This document shows, piece by piece, positions 7,851-17,430 of a stretch of 32,636 bases of DNA (the first letter of the stretch is position 1; each line of letters begins with the position of its first letter). The position numbers and the translations under genes were made by a program. The notes under the pieces were generated by a model that saw only the letters and a program-made list of their open reading frames with translations, had not been told where the DNA came from and ran no database searches. The stretch covers positions 1 through 32,636 of the forward strand of contig CAKZOR010000053.1 in NCBI GenBank assembly GCA_937136755.1, written 5' to 3'. The DNA comes from an uncultured Flavobacteriaceae bacterium (GTDB taxonomy: Bacteria; Bacteroidota; Bacteroidia; Flavobacteriales; Flavobacteriaceae).

Positions 7851-10800
7851 ATGAAAAAGCTCACTATTAAAGCCTTTACAACACAGTCGGATCATACACA
7901 AGATATTTCCTTGAGCTATGAGCACTTTGGTCTTCCTTTGGACCAGGCGCCGGTTGTTTTAGTGAACCATGCCCTTACAGGAAACTCTAATGTGGCGGGA
8001 GCGGACGGTTGGTGGTCTGCCTTGATTGGTCCGGACAAATGCATTGACACTAATCGCTACGCAGTCTTGGCTTTTAATATTCCAGGCAATGGATACGACG
8101 GATTTGTAATAGATGCGTACAAACAATTTGTAGCCAAAGACATGGCGCAATTATTTTTAATGGGCTTGGAAGCTTTAGGAGTTTCAAAGCTTTACGCGAT
8201 TATTGGTGGCTCTCTCGGTGGTGGAATTGCTTGGGAAATGGCGGCTATAAATCCAGCAATTACGTCGCATTTAATTCCCGTAGCTTCTGATTGGAAATCT
8301 ACCGATTGGCTCATTGCCAATTGTCAAATTCAAGAACAATTTTTATTGAATTCCAAACAGCCTGTTCACGACGCGCGCATGCACGCCATGTTGTGTTACA
8401 GGACGCCTGAATCTTTTAATCAGCGCTTTAATAGAAGCACCAATGAGGCCCTTCAGGTATTTAATGTAGAGAGTTGGCTCACCCACCATGGAGAAAAATT
8501 GCAGTCTAGGTTTCAGTTGTCTGCGTATAAATTAGTGAATCAGCTGTTGCGATCCATAGACATTACCAAAAATGGTCCAGAGGCTTTTAAAAAATTACAA
8601 GAGAGCGACACCCATATTCATATTATAGGGGTAGACTCAGATTTGTTTTTTACAGCCAGTGAAAATAAAGAAACCTTTAAGCAACTGGCACAATCTCAGT
8701 CCAATGTGACCTATGGAGAAATTAATTCTGTACATGGGCACGATGCCTTTTTACTAGAATTTGAGCAGTTAGAGGTCCTTTTGGCAGGTATTTTTAAGCC
8801 TCAAGCGGCGGCCGCTAAGGTACAGGTCTTAAAGTTTGGTGGCACTTCCTTGGCCAATGGAGAGGGTCTTTCCAAAGTCATTGAGATTGTGGGGGCTAAA
8901 AAAGCAGCCCAGCAACCCATTGCCCTAGTGGTTTCTGCCAGAGACAATGCCACTGATCAATTAGAGCGTTTGTTGGCACTGGCGTCCCAAGGCCAGGACT
9001 ACCATCCTGCCCTGGACTTTTTCAAAGCCCAACAAACCACACCATTAAAGAAGCCTATTTTAGCCCATGATTTTGAACAGCTGAGTCAAATTTTAGCTGG
9101 GGTAGCCCTCATTAAAGATTACAGTGAAAAGACCAAAGACCAAGTCTTGTCTTTTGGTGAATTACTCTCAGCCAAAACACTGGTTTATTTACTCTCACAG
9201 CAAGGACTAGACGCACAGCTGTTAGATACCAGGGCATTGATTAAAACCAACAGTGACTTTGGAAATGCGTCTGTGAAAGAAGCCCTGTCAAAAAAAGCCA
9301 TCTTAGCGGCTTATGAGGCATTAGACCCCCATATTATTCCAGTTTTTACCGGTTTTATTGCTGCTAATGAAAAAGGCGAAACCACTACGCTAGGTCGTAA
9401 TGGGAGTAATTATTCAGCGGCTCTTATCGCGAGTTTTTTAGACGCTGGAGAGCTTCAGAACTTCACCCACGTAGATGGGATATATACTGCAGACCCTAAC
9501 TTGGTGCCAGAGGCAGAAAAAATTGCCGCTTTGTCTTATAGCGAGGCCAATGAGTTGGCTAATTTTGGGGCTACCATACTCCACGCTAAAACCATTATTC
9601 CACTCATTGAAAAAAATATTCCCCTTAGAATTTTAAACACCTTTAAGGCAGACAACGAAGGAACGCTCATTAGTGCCACTCCTACTGAGGCGGGTATTAA
9701 ATCCCTCTCAGTGATTGCAGATGTGACCCTTATCAATATAGAAGGACGCGGCTTGTTGGGAAAAGCAGGCGTAGATGCCCGTATTTTTAAAACCCTGGGA
9801 AATGCCCATATTAGTGTCAGTATTATTTCTCAGGGTTCTTCTGAAAGAGGGATTGGTTTGGTGGTAGCCGCAAAAGACGCTACTGAGGCCATTATTTCCT
9901 TAGAGCGAGAATTTGAGCAAGATTTTTACGCACAGGATGTCAATAGAATATATGCAGTAGATCAGGTCTCTGTGATTTCTATAGTTGGGCAAGATTTGAG
10001 CTCTTTTCACAAACCTTACAATGCGCTTATTAAAAATCAGATAGTGCCTTTGCTTTTTAACAATACAGTCACGGGTAAAAATGTCTCTTTGGTCTTGCTT
10101 AAAAAAGACCTAAACAAGGCGCTGAACGTCATGCATGCTCAGATTTTTGGGCAGCCTAAAAAAGTGAATATCGCTGTAGTAGGTGTGGGGCAAGTAGGCG
10201 GTGCGCTCATTGATCAAATTTTAAAGACCGCCCCTCAGATAGAAGCGAGAAAAGGAATTAAACTTCAGGTTTTTGCCCTTTTAAATTCCAAAAAAATGTT
10301 GTTGAATGCACAAGGCATTGGAACGGCTTCACAAGATTGGCGCTCTGAGCTCACTACTTTAGGAGAAGCGGTGCATTTTGAAAAACTCTTTTCATACGCC
10401 CAGGAGCAGCATTTAGAAAATTTAATACTGGTAGACAATACGGCAAGTACCCCTTTTGTGCAGCATTATGAGCGCTTTGTCCGTCATGGGTTTGACCTGG
10501 TTTCCTCTAATAAAATTGCCAATACCTTGCCGTTTAATCAGTATAAATCTCTGAGAGAAACCCTGAATACGTATCAAAAGCAATACTTATATGAGACCAA
10601 TGTAGGTGCAGGATTGCCCCTGATAGACACCATTAAATTACTCCATCTTTCTGGAGAAAACATCACTCAGATTAAAGGGGTATTCTCAGGCTCGCTGAGT
10701 TATATATTCAATACTTTTTCAACGGCAGAAATCCCTTTTTCACAAGTGGTCAAAGAGGCTTTGCATAATGGCTATACGGAGCCTGACCCAAGGGAGGACC

Positions 10801-11243
10801 TCAGCGGAAACGATGTGGGTAGGAAACTACTTATTTTGGCGAGAGAGTTAGATCTAAAGAATGAATTTTCAGAGGGAGTGATTGAAAATTTAATCCCAGA
10901 GGGATTGCAGTCACTAGATGCCCCTGAATTCTTAGTACAAATGTCTAAATTAGATCCTATATTTGCAGAGATTAAAGCAGGTTTGGCCCCAGATGAGGTC
11001 CTTAGATATGTGGGGGTTTTAGGAGGCGATTTGCAAAAAGAGAAAGGAGCGCTCAGTGCGGGACTTTGTAAAGTACCCAAACAAAGCCCCTTGGGTCAGG
11101 TAAAAGGGGCAGATTCTATTATTGAAATATATACGGAATCTTATGGAGACCAGCCTATTGTTATTCAAGGCGCCGGAGCAGGAGCCACAGTCACCGCCAG
11201 AGGGGTCTTTGGAGACATTTTGAGAATCGTGGAGAAGAATTAA
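7851..11243 (+). CDS. Trifunctional fusion: homoserine O-acetyltransferase (MetX) - aspartokinase - homoserine dehydrogenase
   Basis: 1130 residues in three parts. Residues 1-317 are an alpha/beta-hydrolase homoserine acyltransferase: NHALTGNSNV near 39, the nucleophile S121 in GGSLGG, D264 in VDSDLFF and H297 in HGHDAFL complete a Ser-Asp-His triad. An Ala-rich linker (about 318-323) leads to an aspartokinase (KFGGTS at 328-333; two ACT-like regulatory repeats about 620-765). From about 771 follows a homoserine dehydrogenase: GxGxxG at 778-783, the SSNKIAN stretch, and D988/K992 in the GNDVGRK motif. AK-HSD fusions (ThrA, MetL) are well known; a MetX domain in front is unusual. The protein would carry out the first and third steps of homoserine synthesis and the acetylation that commits it to methionine. 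Its place in a SAM-I riboswitch operon, with no thrB or thrC, supports a methionine-dedicated role. The start abuts a terminator tail and has no visible ribosome binding site. Confidence 0.92.
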   Translation: MKKLTIKAFTTQSDHTQDISLSYEHFGLPLDQAPVVLVNHALTGNSNVAGADGWWSALIGPDKCIDTNRYAVLAFNIPGNGYDGFVIDAYKQFVAKDMAQLFLMGLEALGVSKLYAIIGGSLGGGIAWEMAAINPAITSHLIPVASDWKSTDWLIANCQIQEQFLLNSKQPVHDARMHAMLCYRTPESFNQRFNRSTNEALQVFNVESWLTHHGEKLQSRFQLSAYKLVNQLLRSIDITKNGPEAFKKLQESDTHIHIIGVDSDLFFTASENKETFKQLAQSQSNVTYGEINSVHGHDAFLLEFEQLEVLLAGIFKPQAAAAKVQVLKFGGTSLANGEGLSKVIEIVGAKKAAQQPIALVVSARDNATDQLERLLALASQGQDYHPALDFFKAQQTTPLKKPILAHDFEQLSQILAGVALIKDYSEKTKDQVLSFGELLSAKTLVYLLSQQGLDAQLLDTRALIKTNSDFGNASVKEALSKKAILAAYEALDPHIIPVFTGFIAANEKGETTTLGRNGSNYSAALIASFLDAGELQNFTHVDGIYTADPNLVPEAEKIAALSYSEANELANFGATILHAKTIIPLIEKNIPLRILNTFKADNEGTLISATPTEAGIKSLSVIADVTLINIEGRGLLGKAGVDARIFKTLGNAHISVSIISQGSSERGIGLVVAAKDATEAIISLEREFEQDFYAQDVNRIYAVDQVSVISIVGQDLSSFHKPYNALIKNQIVPLLFNNTVTGKNVSLVLLKKDLNKALNVMHAQIFGQPKKVNIAVVGVGQVGGALIDQILKTAPQIEARKGIKLQVFALLNSKKMLLNAQGIGTASQDWRSELTTLGEAVHFEKLFSYAQEQHLENLILVDNTASTPFVQHYERFVRHGFDLVSSNKIANTLPFNQYKSLRETLNTYQKQYLYETNVGAGLPLIDTIKLLHLSGENITQIKGVFSGSLSYIFNTFSTAEIPFSQVVKEALHNGYTEPDPREDLSGNDVGRKLLILARELDLKNEFSEGVIENLIPEGLQSLDAPEFLVQMSKLDPIFAEIKAGLAPDEVLRYVGVLGGDLQKEKGALSAGLCKVPKQSPLGQVKGADSIIEIYTESYGDQPIVIQGAGAGATVTARGVFGDILRIVEKN

Positions 11244-11289
11244 CCATGGTGTAGCTGCTGCAGAGAGGAAATTAGTGGAATAAATAGAT

Positions 11290-12471
11290 ATGGAAGAAAG
11301 AGAATTTGAAACCAATGCCATTAGAATGCAAATGGACCGTAGCGGGAACCTCGAGCATTCAACACCTTTGTATTTAACCTCTAGTTTTGTTTTTGAAGAT
11401 GCAGAAGATATGCGCGCTTCCTTTGCAGAAGAGAAAGACCGTAATATTTATTCTAGATACGCGAATCCAAATACTTCTGAATTAATTCGTAAAGTTTGTC
11501 AGATGGAAGGGGCAGAAGCGGGTTTTGCTTTTGCTTCTGGAATGGCCGCAGTATACAGTACTTTTGCAGCGCTGTTAGAAAGCGGAGACCATATTGTGTC
11601 TTGTAGCAGTGTGTTTGGCTCAACAATGAGCTTATACCAGAATTTCTTCCCAAAATGGCAAATAAGCACAGATCTCTTCCATGTAAATGATTCTGCCGCA
11701 TCCATTGAGGCCTTAATTAAGCCCCAAACAAAACTGATCTATGTGGAGTCTCCTACCAATCCAGGGGTAGATGTTTTAGACCTTCAAATGATTGGTGATA
11801 TAGCCGCAAAACACGGCCTTATTTTTATAGTAGACAATTGCTTTGCGTCTCCTTATTTACAACAACCCATTTCTTTTGGCGCTCATTTAGTGGTGCATTC
11901 TGCCACCAAACTCATAGATGGCCAAGGAAGGGTACTTGGAGGAATTACTGTAGGGGAAGCCACTTTAATAGATAAAATTTATAGATTTTCAAGAATATCA
12001 GGACCCGCCATGTCACCTTTTAACGCTTGGGTACTTTCTAAAAGTTTGGAAACTTTGGCGGTAAGAGTAGACCGTCATTGTGATAATGCCTTAGCTTTGG
12101 CGCAATTTTTAGAAGCCCACGACTCTGTAAAAATGGTCAAGTATCCTTTCTTGAAGTCTCATCCTAAATACGCCATAGCTAAAAAGCAAATGAAGGCCGG
12201 TGGTGCTGTAGTGGCTTTTGAATTAGAAGGTGGTTTAGACAATGGAAAGAAATTTTTTAACAGTATTCAAATGCTATCGCTCTCTGCAAATCTAGGAGAT
12301 TCCAGAAGTATAGTGACCCACCCCGCTAGCACCACACATGCCAAATTATCTCCAGAAGCTAGGTTAGAGGCGGGTATTACAGATGGCCTGATCAGGGTGT
12401 CTGTGGGATTAGAACATATTGCAGACATTATCAAAGACGTATCACAAGCCATTGAAAAAGCGACCCTTTAA
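11290..12471 (+). CDS. metZ: O-succinyl/O-acetylhomoserine sulfhydrylase, MetZ-like trans-sulfuration family PLP enzyme
   Basis: 393 residues, the usual MetZ/MetB length. The PLP lysine is K207 in [18 protein letters not shown], and [21 protein letters not shown] is the family signature near residue 55. The DGQGRxLGG stretch after the lysine is typical of MetZ-type sulfhydrylases rather than of cystathionine gamma-synthase, so direct use of sulfide to form homocysteine is the best call. Because the acyltransferase domain upstream belongs to the MetX family, the substrate in this organism may be the acetyl rather than the succinyl ester. It is the second sulfhydrylase of the operon, after metY; cystathionine gamma-synthase activity cannot be excluded by eye. 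It is 46 bases downstream of the fusion gene and 11 bases before metH. Confidence 0.82.
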   Translation: MEEREFETNAIRMQMDRSGNLEHSTPLYLTSSFVFEDAEDMRASFAEEKDRNIYSRYANPNTSELIRKVCQMEGAEAGFAFASGMAAVYSTFAALLESGDHIVSCSSVFGSTMSLYQNFFPKWQISTDLFHVNDSAASIEALIKPQTKLIYVESPTNPGVDVLDLQMIGDIAAKHGLIFIVDNCFASPYLQQPISFGAHLVVHSATKLIDGQGRVLGGITVGEATLIDKIYRFSRISGPAMSPFNAWVLSKSLETLAVRVDRHCDNALALAQFLEAHDSVKMVKYPFLKSHPKYAIAKKQMKAGGAVVAFELEGGLDNGKKFFNSIQMLSLSANLGDSRSIVTHPASTTHAKLSPEARLEAGITDGLIRVSVGLEHIADIIKDVSQAIEKATL

Positions 12472-12482
12472 AAAATATTATT

Positions 12483-15400
12483 TTGAGTAACACCCCCCAA
12501 TATACCCTAGAGAAGCCATTAGTAAAAGACCTTGTTAAAGAAAAGGTTTTGGTACTGGATGGTGCTATGGGTACCATGATTCAGGAGTATAAATTTACTG
12601 AAGAAGATTATAGAGGGAGTAGGTTTGCCACTTATGAGCATCCGCTTCAGGGAAATAACGACTTACTTACCCTCACCCAGCCAGAGGCCATTCAAACCAT
12701 TCATGAAAAGTATTTAGCGGCGGGTGCAGATATTATTGAAACCAATACATTCTCATGTACTACCATTGCTATGGCAGATTATTACATGGAAGATTTGGTG
12801 TATGAGCTCAATTATGAGGCCACTAAAATTGCTTTAAAAGCTGCAGAAAAATACACCCTTTTAGATCCCTCCAAGCCCAGATATGTGGCTGGAAGTATTG
12901 GACCTACGAATAGAACCGCTAGCTTGTCTCCAGATGTAAATAATCCGGGATACAGAGCCGTGAGTTTTGAAGACCTGAGAGTGGCTTACAAGCAGCAAGT
13001 AGAAGCTTTAATAGATGCAGGAGTAGATATTTTATTGGTAGAAACGGTTTTTGACACCTTGAATGCCAAAGCGGCACTGTATGCCATAGATGAGGTAAAA
13101 GCAGCAAGAAATATAGCCACCCCTGTTATGGTGAGTGGTACCATTACAGATGCCTCAGGGAGAACCCTTTCTGGGCAAACTGCAGAAGCATTTTTAATTT
13201 CCATTTCACACTCAGATCTGTTGTCTGTTGGTTTTAATTGTGCTTTGGGGGCAAAGGCTTTATTACCTCATTTAGAAGTATTGGCTAAAAAAGCGCCATT
13301 CGGGGTCTCTGCACACCCCAATGCAGGATTGCCAAACGCTTTTGGGGGCTATGATGAAAGTGCCGCTGAAATGGCTGCTCAAATTCAAGAATATGTAGAT
13401 TTAGGGTTGGTGAATATTGTAGGGGGGTGTTGTGGAACAAGACCTGCACATATAGAAGCCATAGCTGCTATAGCCGCTAAAGCGTCTCCCAGAAAAATTA
13501 ACCCAAAACAAATGGGGCCCATGCAGTTGTCAGGATTAGAGCCTTTGGTGCTCACTCCAGATTTGAATTTTGTCAATGTTGGGGAACGCACTAATGTGGC
13601 AGGTTCAAAGATGTTCCTAAGACTCATTAAGGAGGAATCTTATGACCAGGCCTTGGCAGTAGCCAGAGAGCAGGTAGAAAACGGGGCTCAAATCATAGAT
13701 ATTAACATGGACGACGGCCTCATAGACGGAGAGGAAGCCATGGTTAATTTCTTGAATTTAGTAGTCGCTGAGCCGGATATTTCCAGAGTGCCCATCATGA
13801 TAGACAGTTCTAAGTGGCCCATTATAGAAGCAGGACTCCGTGTAGTGCAAGGAAAATGTGTGGTAAATTCTATTTCTTTAAAAGAAGGAGAAGCCCTCTT
13901 TTTAGAGCAGGCCACCAAAATTAAAAATTATGGTGCTGCTGTGATTATCATGGCTTTTGATGAGGTAGGGCAGGCAGACAATTACGAACGTAGGATTGAA
14001 ATTGCCAAGCGATCTTATGACTTATTGGTAGAACGCATAGATTTCCCTGCCCAAGATATTATTTTCGATTTAAATATATTTCCTGTAGCAACAGGAATGG
14101 ACGAGCATACATTAAATGCTGTAGACTTTATTAAAGCAACCCAATGGGTGAGAGAAAACCTTCCAGGGGTGTCCGTAAGTGGTGGGGTGAGTAATGTGTC
14201 TTTTAGCTTTAGAGGAAACAATCCAGTGCGGGAAGCCATGCACTCGGTATTTTTATACCACGCTATTAAAGCAGGGATGAATATGGGGATTGTAAATCCC
14301 GCCATGTTGGAGGTGTATTCAGATATTCCAAAAGACCTTTTGGAGCATGTAGAAGACGTTATTCTCAATAGAAGGGCAGACGCTACAGAACGCTTATTAG
14401 ATTTTGCAGAGGGATTTGTAGGCACAAAAAAAGAAAGCAAAGTAGATCTCTCCTGGAGAGAAGAACCTCTTCAAGACAGAATTACCAGGGCACTTGTAAA
14501 AGGTTTAGACACTTATATTATTGAAGATGTAGAAGCCGCTAGAAATGCTGTGTCTGCCCCTATTCAAGTCATAGAAGGTCATTTAATGACAGGAATGAAT
14601 GTGGTGGGAGATCTTTTTGGCAGTGGAAAAATGTTCTTGCCACAGGTAGTAAAGTCTGCTAGGGTTATGAAGAAAGCAGTGGCTTATTTGCTGCCCTTCA
14701 TAGAAGAAGCTAAAAAACTACAAGTAGATTATGATGCTACGGCCTCACAATCTGCTGGAAAAATACTTATGGCCACGGTGAAAGGAGATGTGCATGATAT
14801 TGGAAAAAATATTGTGAGTGTGGTATTGGCTTGTAATAATTATGAGATCATAGATTTGGGGGTAATGGTGCCACCAGATAAAATTATTGCTGCAGCCAAG
14901 GAGCACCAGGTAGACGCCATTGGGCTCAGTGGGCTTATTACGCCTTCTTTAGATGAGATGGTTTTCTTGGCAGAAGCCATGCAGCGTGAAGGTTTCACTA
15001 TGCCCTTACTTATTGGTGGTGCTACTACTTCTAAAGCACATACCGCAGTGAAAATTGCGCCTCAGTACGGGCAAACGGTTGTGCATGTCAATGACGCCTC
15101 TAGGGCGGTGACCGTGGTGGGAGATTTGTTACAACCAGACACCTCAGCCTCATATAAAGCCAAACTAAAACAAGACTACGATCAGTTTAGAGATCAATTC
15201 CTAAACAGGTCAAAGACCAAAGAATATTTGTCTCTAGCAGAGGCAAGAGATAATGCCTTGAAGTTGAATTTTAAAAAGGACCTTCCTCCAGCGCCCAATC
15301 AATTGGGTATTCAAGTGATAGAAAAGCAGGATTTAAGGGACTTAGTGCCTTTTATAGATTGGACGCCATTTTTTAGAAGTTGGGAGTTACACGGACGTTT

Positions 15401-16196
15401 CCCAGACATTCTAACAGATGCTGTAGTGGGAGAACAGGCAAGTACTCTTTTTGAAGAAGCTCAAGCCATGTTGGAAAAAATTATCTCAGAAGAGAAATTT
15501 ACGGCAAAAGCGGTCTTTGGATTATTCCCTGCAGAACGCTCTAACGAAGACGACATCTCTGTTCAAAAAGACGACAATACATCTTACATTTTCAGGACCC
15601 TTAGACAGCAAATCAAGAAAAAAGAAGGGGTGGCACATAGAGCCCTTTCAGATTATATAGCCCCTCCAAGTGAAGGGGTTCAAGACCATATAGGGGCCTT
15701 TTGTGTGACCGCAGGTTTTGGTTCAGAAGAAATGGCTTTGACCTATCAGGCTGCTTTAGACGACTATAACTCCATCATGGTAAAAGCCTTGGCAGACAGA
15801 CTAGCAGAGGCCTTTGCAGAATACTTGCACCTAGAAGTGCGACAGTCACATTGGGGGTATGCCGCACAAGAATCTCTAGATCCAGAGGCATTAATAGCCG
15901 AGGAGTATAAAGGGATTAGGCCTGCACCAGGATACCCAGCCTGTCCAGATCACTTAGAGAAAAACACGCTTTGGGAACTACTCGAGGTAGAAGAAAAGAT
16001 AGGTGTTAGTCTCACAGAGAGTTTGGCCATGTGGCCAGCAGCCTCTGTATCAGGGTATTATTTTGCCCACCCAGAAGCGAAATACTTTGGTGTAGGTAAG
16101 ATTACCCAGGACCAATTGGAAGATTTTGCCTCTAGAAAAGAGATTCCTCTAGCCACCGCAAAGAAATGGTTGGCCCCAAATTTAGCAGACGTATAG
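12483..16196 (+). CDS. metH: Cobalamin-dependent methionine synthase, full length
   Basis: Transfers the methyl group of 5-methyltetrahydrofolate to homocysteine through methylcobalamin. The 1237-residue protein has all four modules on one chain. The first is the homocysteine/zinc domain (about 1-335), with zinc cysteines C253, C316 and C317 in GFNCALG and GGCCGT. The pterin-binding barrel (about 350-640) has [11 protein letters not shown]. The cap and B12 domains (about 650-905) carry the cobalt-ligand motif D769-x-H771-x-x-G774. The SAM-binding reactivation domain (about 915-1237) has the [12 protein letters not shown] stretch. Some relatives split the first module into a separate gene; this one does not. 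Translation most likely starts at the TTG at 12483, since the next in-frame ATG would remove conserved sequence. It overlaps no neighbour and is followed two bases later by metF. Confidence 0.95.
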   Translation: MSNTPQYTLEKPLVKDLVKEKVLVLDGAMGTMIQEYKFTEEDYRGSRFATYEHPLQGNNDLLTLTQPEAIQTIHEKYLAAGADIIETNTFSCTTIAMADYYMEDLVYELNYEATKIALKAAEKYTLLDPSKPRYVAGSIGPTNRTASLSPDVNNPGYRAVSFEDLRVAYKQQVEALIDAGVDILLVETVFDTLNAKAALYAIDEVKAARNIATPVMVSGTITDASGRTLSGQTAEAFLISISHSDLLSVGFNCALGAKALLPHLEVLAKKAPFGVSAHPNAGLPNAFGGYDESAAEMAAQIQEYVDLGLVNIVGGCCGTRPAHIEAIAAIAAKASPRKINPKQMGPMQLSGLEPLVLTPDLNFVNVGERTNVAGSKMFLRLIKEESYDQALAVAREQVENGAQIIDINMDDGLIDGEEAMVNFLNLVVAEPDISRVPIMIDSSKWPIIEAGLRVVQGKCVVNSISLKEGEALFLEQATKIKNYGAAVIIMAFDEVGQADNYERRIEIAKRSYDLLVERIDFPAQDIIFDLNIFPVATGMDEHTLNAVDFIKATQWVRENLPGVSVSGGVSNVSFSFRGNNPVREAMHSVFLYHAIKAGMNMGIVNPAMLEVYSDIPKDLLEHVEDVILNRRADATERLLDFAEGFVGTKKESKVDLSWREEPLQDRITRALVKGLDTYIIEDVEAARNAVSAPIQVIEGHLMTGMNVVGDLFGSGKMFLPQVVKSARVMKKAVAYLLPFIEEAKKLQVDYDATASQSAGKILMATVKGDVHDIGKNIVSVVLACNNYEIIDLGVMVPPDKIIAAAKEHQVDAIGLSGLITPSLDEMVFLAEAMQREGFTMPLLIGGATTSKAHTAVKIAPQYGQTVVHVNDASRAVTVVGDLLQPDTSASYKAKLKQDYDQFRDQFLNRSKTKEYLSLAEARDNALKLNFKKDLPPAPNQLGIQVIEKQDLRDLVPFIDWTPFFRSWELHGRFPDILTDAVVGEQASTLFEEAQAMLEKIISEEKFTAKAVFGLFPAERSNEDDISVQKDDNTSYIFRTLRQQIKKKEGVAHRALSDYIAPPSEGVQDHIGAFCVTAGFGSEEMALTYQAALDDYNSIMVKALADRLAEAFAEYLHLEVRQSHWGYAAQESLDPEALIAEEYKGIRPAPGYPACPDHLEKNTLWELLEVEEKIGVSLTESLAMWPAASVSGYYFAHPEAKYFGVGKITQDQLEDFASRKEIPLATAKKWLAPNLADV

Positions 16197-16198
16197 AT

Positions 16199-17152
16199 AT
16201 GAAGATTACCCAGCACATAGCAGCCGCAAAAGGGAACACCTTATTTTCCTTTGAAATAGTCCCCCCCGTGAAAGGTGGGAATATTCAGGAGCTTTACAAC
16301 AATATAGACCCACTGATGGCCTTTAACCCACCTTTTATAGATGTGACCACCTCTAGAGAGGAATTTGTCTATTTAAAGAAAGAAGGTCTATTGGAGAAAA
16401 AGCTCACCAGAATGAGACCAGGTACCGTAGGTATTTGCGCTTCCATAAAGCATAAGTATGGGGTAGATACGGTTCCCCATGTACTCTGCGGTGGTTTTAC
16501 CAAAGAAGAGACGGAATACTTATTGGTAGATTGCCAGTACTTAGGGATAGAAAATGTCATGGCCCTTAGGGGCGATGCCATGGCTGGCCAACGTTATTTT
16601 GAAGCCACTCCCGGGGGGCACACTTATGCCAAGGACCTAGTGGGGCAAATAAAAGATTTGGGCGATGGAAAGTACCTGCATGAAGAAATTGAAAGTGCCC
16701 ATACTACCTCTTTTTGTATTGGTGTAGCTGGGTATCCAGAGAAACACATGGAAGCACCTTCCTTACAGCAAGACCTCAAAAGGCTCAAAGAAAAGGTAGA
16801 CGCAGGCGCAGACTACGTGGTGACCCAAATGTTTTTTGACAACCAAAAATACTTTGAGTTTGTAGCAGCCGCAAAAGAAATGGGCATAGAGGTACCTATT
16901 ATTCCGGGTATTAAACCCATTGCAGTAGAAAAACACTTACAACTTTTACCTCAGGTATTCAGTCTAGACTTACCTCAGGACCTTATAGACGCAGTCTCTG
17001 ATGCAAAAGACAAAGCCGCCATAAGACAGGTAGGAATTGAATGGGCTATTGCCCAATCTAAAGAGCTTATGGCTGCCGGCGTACCCGTTTTGCATTATTA
17101 CTCCATGGGTAAATCCAGCAATATAGAAGCCATAGCTGCTGAGGTATTTTAA
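16199..17152 (+). CDS. metF: 5,10-methylenetetrahydrofolate reductase
   Basis: Reduces 5,10-methylene-THF to 5-methyl-THF, the methyl donor for the MetH encoded just upstream. 317 residues from the ATG at 16199, two bases after the metH stop, giving MKITQHIAAAKGNTLFSFEIVPP. The FSFEIVPP stretch with E19 is the catalytic signature, and ALRGD and GVAGYPEKH follow in the expected order; QMFFDN lies near residue 205. An upstream in-frame ATG at 16166 would add 11 residues encoded inside the metH tail and is less likely. It is the last gene of the SAM-regulated operon; the region after it shows only an imperfect inverted repeat rather than a clear terminator. Confidence 0.94.
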   Translation: MKITQHIAAAKGNTLFSFEIVPPVKGGNIQELYNNIDPLMAFNPPFIDVTTSREEFVYLKKEGLLEKKLTRMRPGTVGICASIKHKYGVDTVPHVLCGGFTKEETEYLLVDCQYLGIENVMALRGDAMAGQRYFEATPGGHTYAKDLVGQIKDLGDGKYLHEEIESAHTTSFCIGVAGYPEKHMEAPSLQQDLKRLKEKVDAGADYVVTQMFFDNQKYFEFVAAAKEMGIEVPIIPGIKPIAVEKHLQLLPQVFSLDLPQDLIDAVSDAKDKAAIRQVGIEWAIAQSKELMAAGVPVLHYYSMGKSSNIEAIAAEVF

Positions 17153-17205
17153 ATTTTGCTCTTAAGCTGAGCAGTATCACTTCTATTATTCTCAGTTTTA
17201 AAATT

Positions 17206-17234
17206 GATTTTAATGAGATTTCTCAATAAAAATC
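17206..17234 (+). repeat. Imperfect inverted repeat downstream of metF
   Basis: GATTTTAATGAGA (17206-17218) and TCTCAATAAAAATC (17221-17234) can form a hairpin of about 12 pairs with a two-base loop and small mismatches. No T run follows. It lies 54 bases after the metF stop and may mark the 3' end of the methionine transcript. Confidence 0.35.
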
Positions 17235-17294
17235 GCTTAAATGGAAGAATTCAAAAAAAATCAATGGAATTCATGGTGTTTTAATTATAATAAT

Positions 17295-17309
17295 TACATT
17301 AGCTCTTTG
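17295..17309 (+). promoter_or_regulatory. Weak promoter candidate for the pheA leader
   Basis: TACATTAG (17295-17302) and GCTCTTTG (17302-17309) are each near-matches to TAnnTTTG. No convincing -33 box is seen. Either would start transcription about 5-12 bases before the leader peptide ATG at 17321. Some promoter must lie here because the attenuator needs the leader transcribed. Confidence 0.3.
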
Positions 17310-17320
17310 TAAAAGAAAAT

Positions 17321-17395
17321 ATGACACTTAGCACAAATTTCTGGAACCGTTTTTACTTTTACTTCTATTTTAATAGAAGTACGGGGCTTTTCTAG
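17321..17395 (+). CDS. Phe/Tyr-rich leader peptide of the pheA operon
   Basis: A 24-residue reading frame, ATG at 17321 to TAG at 17393-17395. It contains a run of alternating aromatic codons, FYFYFYF at residues 11-17 (17351-17371), plus Phe at 7 and 24 and Trp at 8, so 10 of 24 residues are aromatic. It precedes a hairpin over the same codons, an antiterminator and a strong terminator just before pheA. This is the standard design of a ribosome-stalling attenuation peptide for Phe/Tyr synthesis. It is inferred from position, composition and pairing; translation has not been shown. An A-rich stretch (AAAAGAAAAT) precedes the ATG, in keeping with initiation in Bacteroidota that lacks a Shine-Dalgarno site. 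Confidence 0.85.
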   Translation: MTLSTNFWNRFYFYFYFNRSTGLF

Positions 17396-17430
17396 GATAT
17401 TGTGAACGATATACCTTATTAAGAGTCCCG
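17361..17430 (+). promoter_or_regulatory. Attenuator: 1:2 hairpin and alternative antiterminator
   Basis: Segment 1, ACTTCTAT (17361-17368), within the Phe/Tyr codons, pairs perfectly with ATAGAAGT (17373-17380). Next to it, CGGGGCTTTT (17382-17391) can pair over ten positions, two of them G-U, with AAGAGTCCCG (17421-17430), which contains the 5' arm of the terminator hairpin (17426-17431). A ribosome stalled on the aromatic codons would cover segment 1 and favour the antiterminator. Fast translation through to the stop at 17393 would cover segment 2 and let the terminator form. All pairings were found by eye. Confidence 0.8.

Noticed and set aside
8808-8815. GCGGCCGC (NotI-type site) exactly in the linker between the MetX and aspartokinase parts, which could suggest an engineered join.
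   Set aside because: It is explained by Ala codons of a natural Ala-rich linker; the neighbouring codon usage and operon context are native.
14015-14440. 141-residue open frame on the minus strand inside metH.
   Set aside because: It is a shadow of a clearly coding gene, with no promoter, no start context and no recognisable domain.
16166-16198. Upstream in-frame ATG that would lengthen metF by 11 residues.
   Set aside because: It lies inside the metH tail, and the ATG at 16199 gives the family-like N-terminus two bases after the metH stop.
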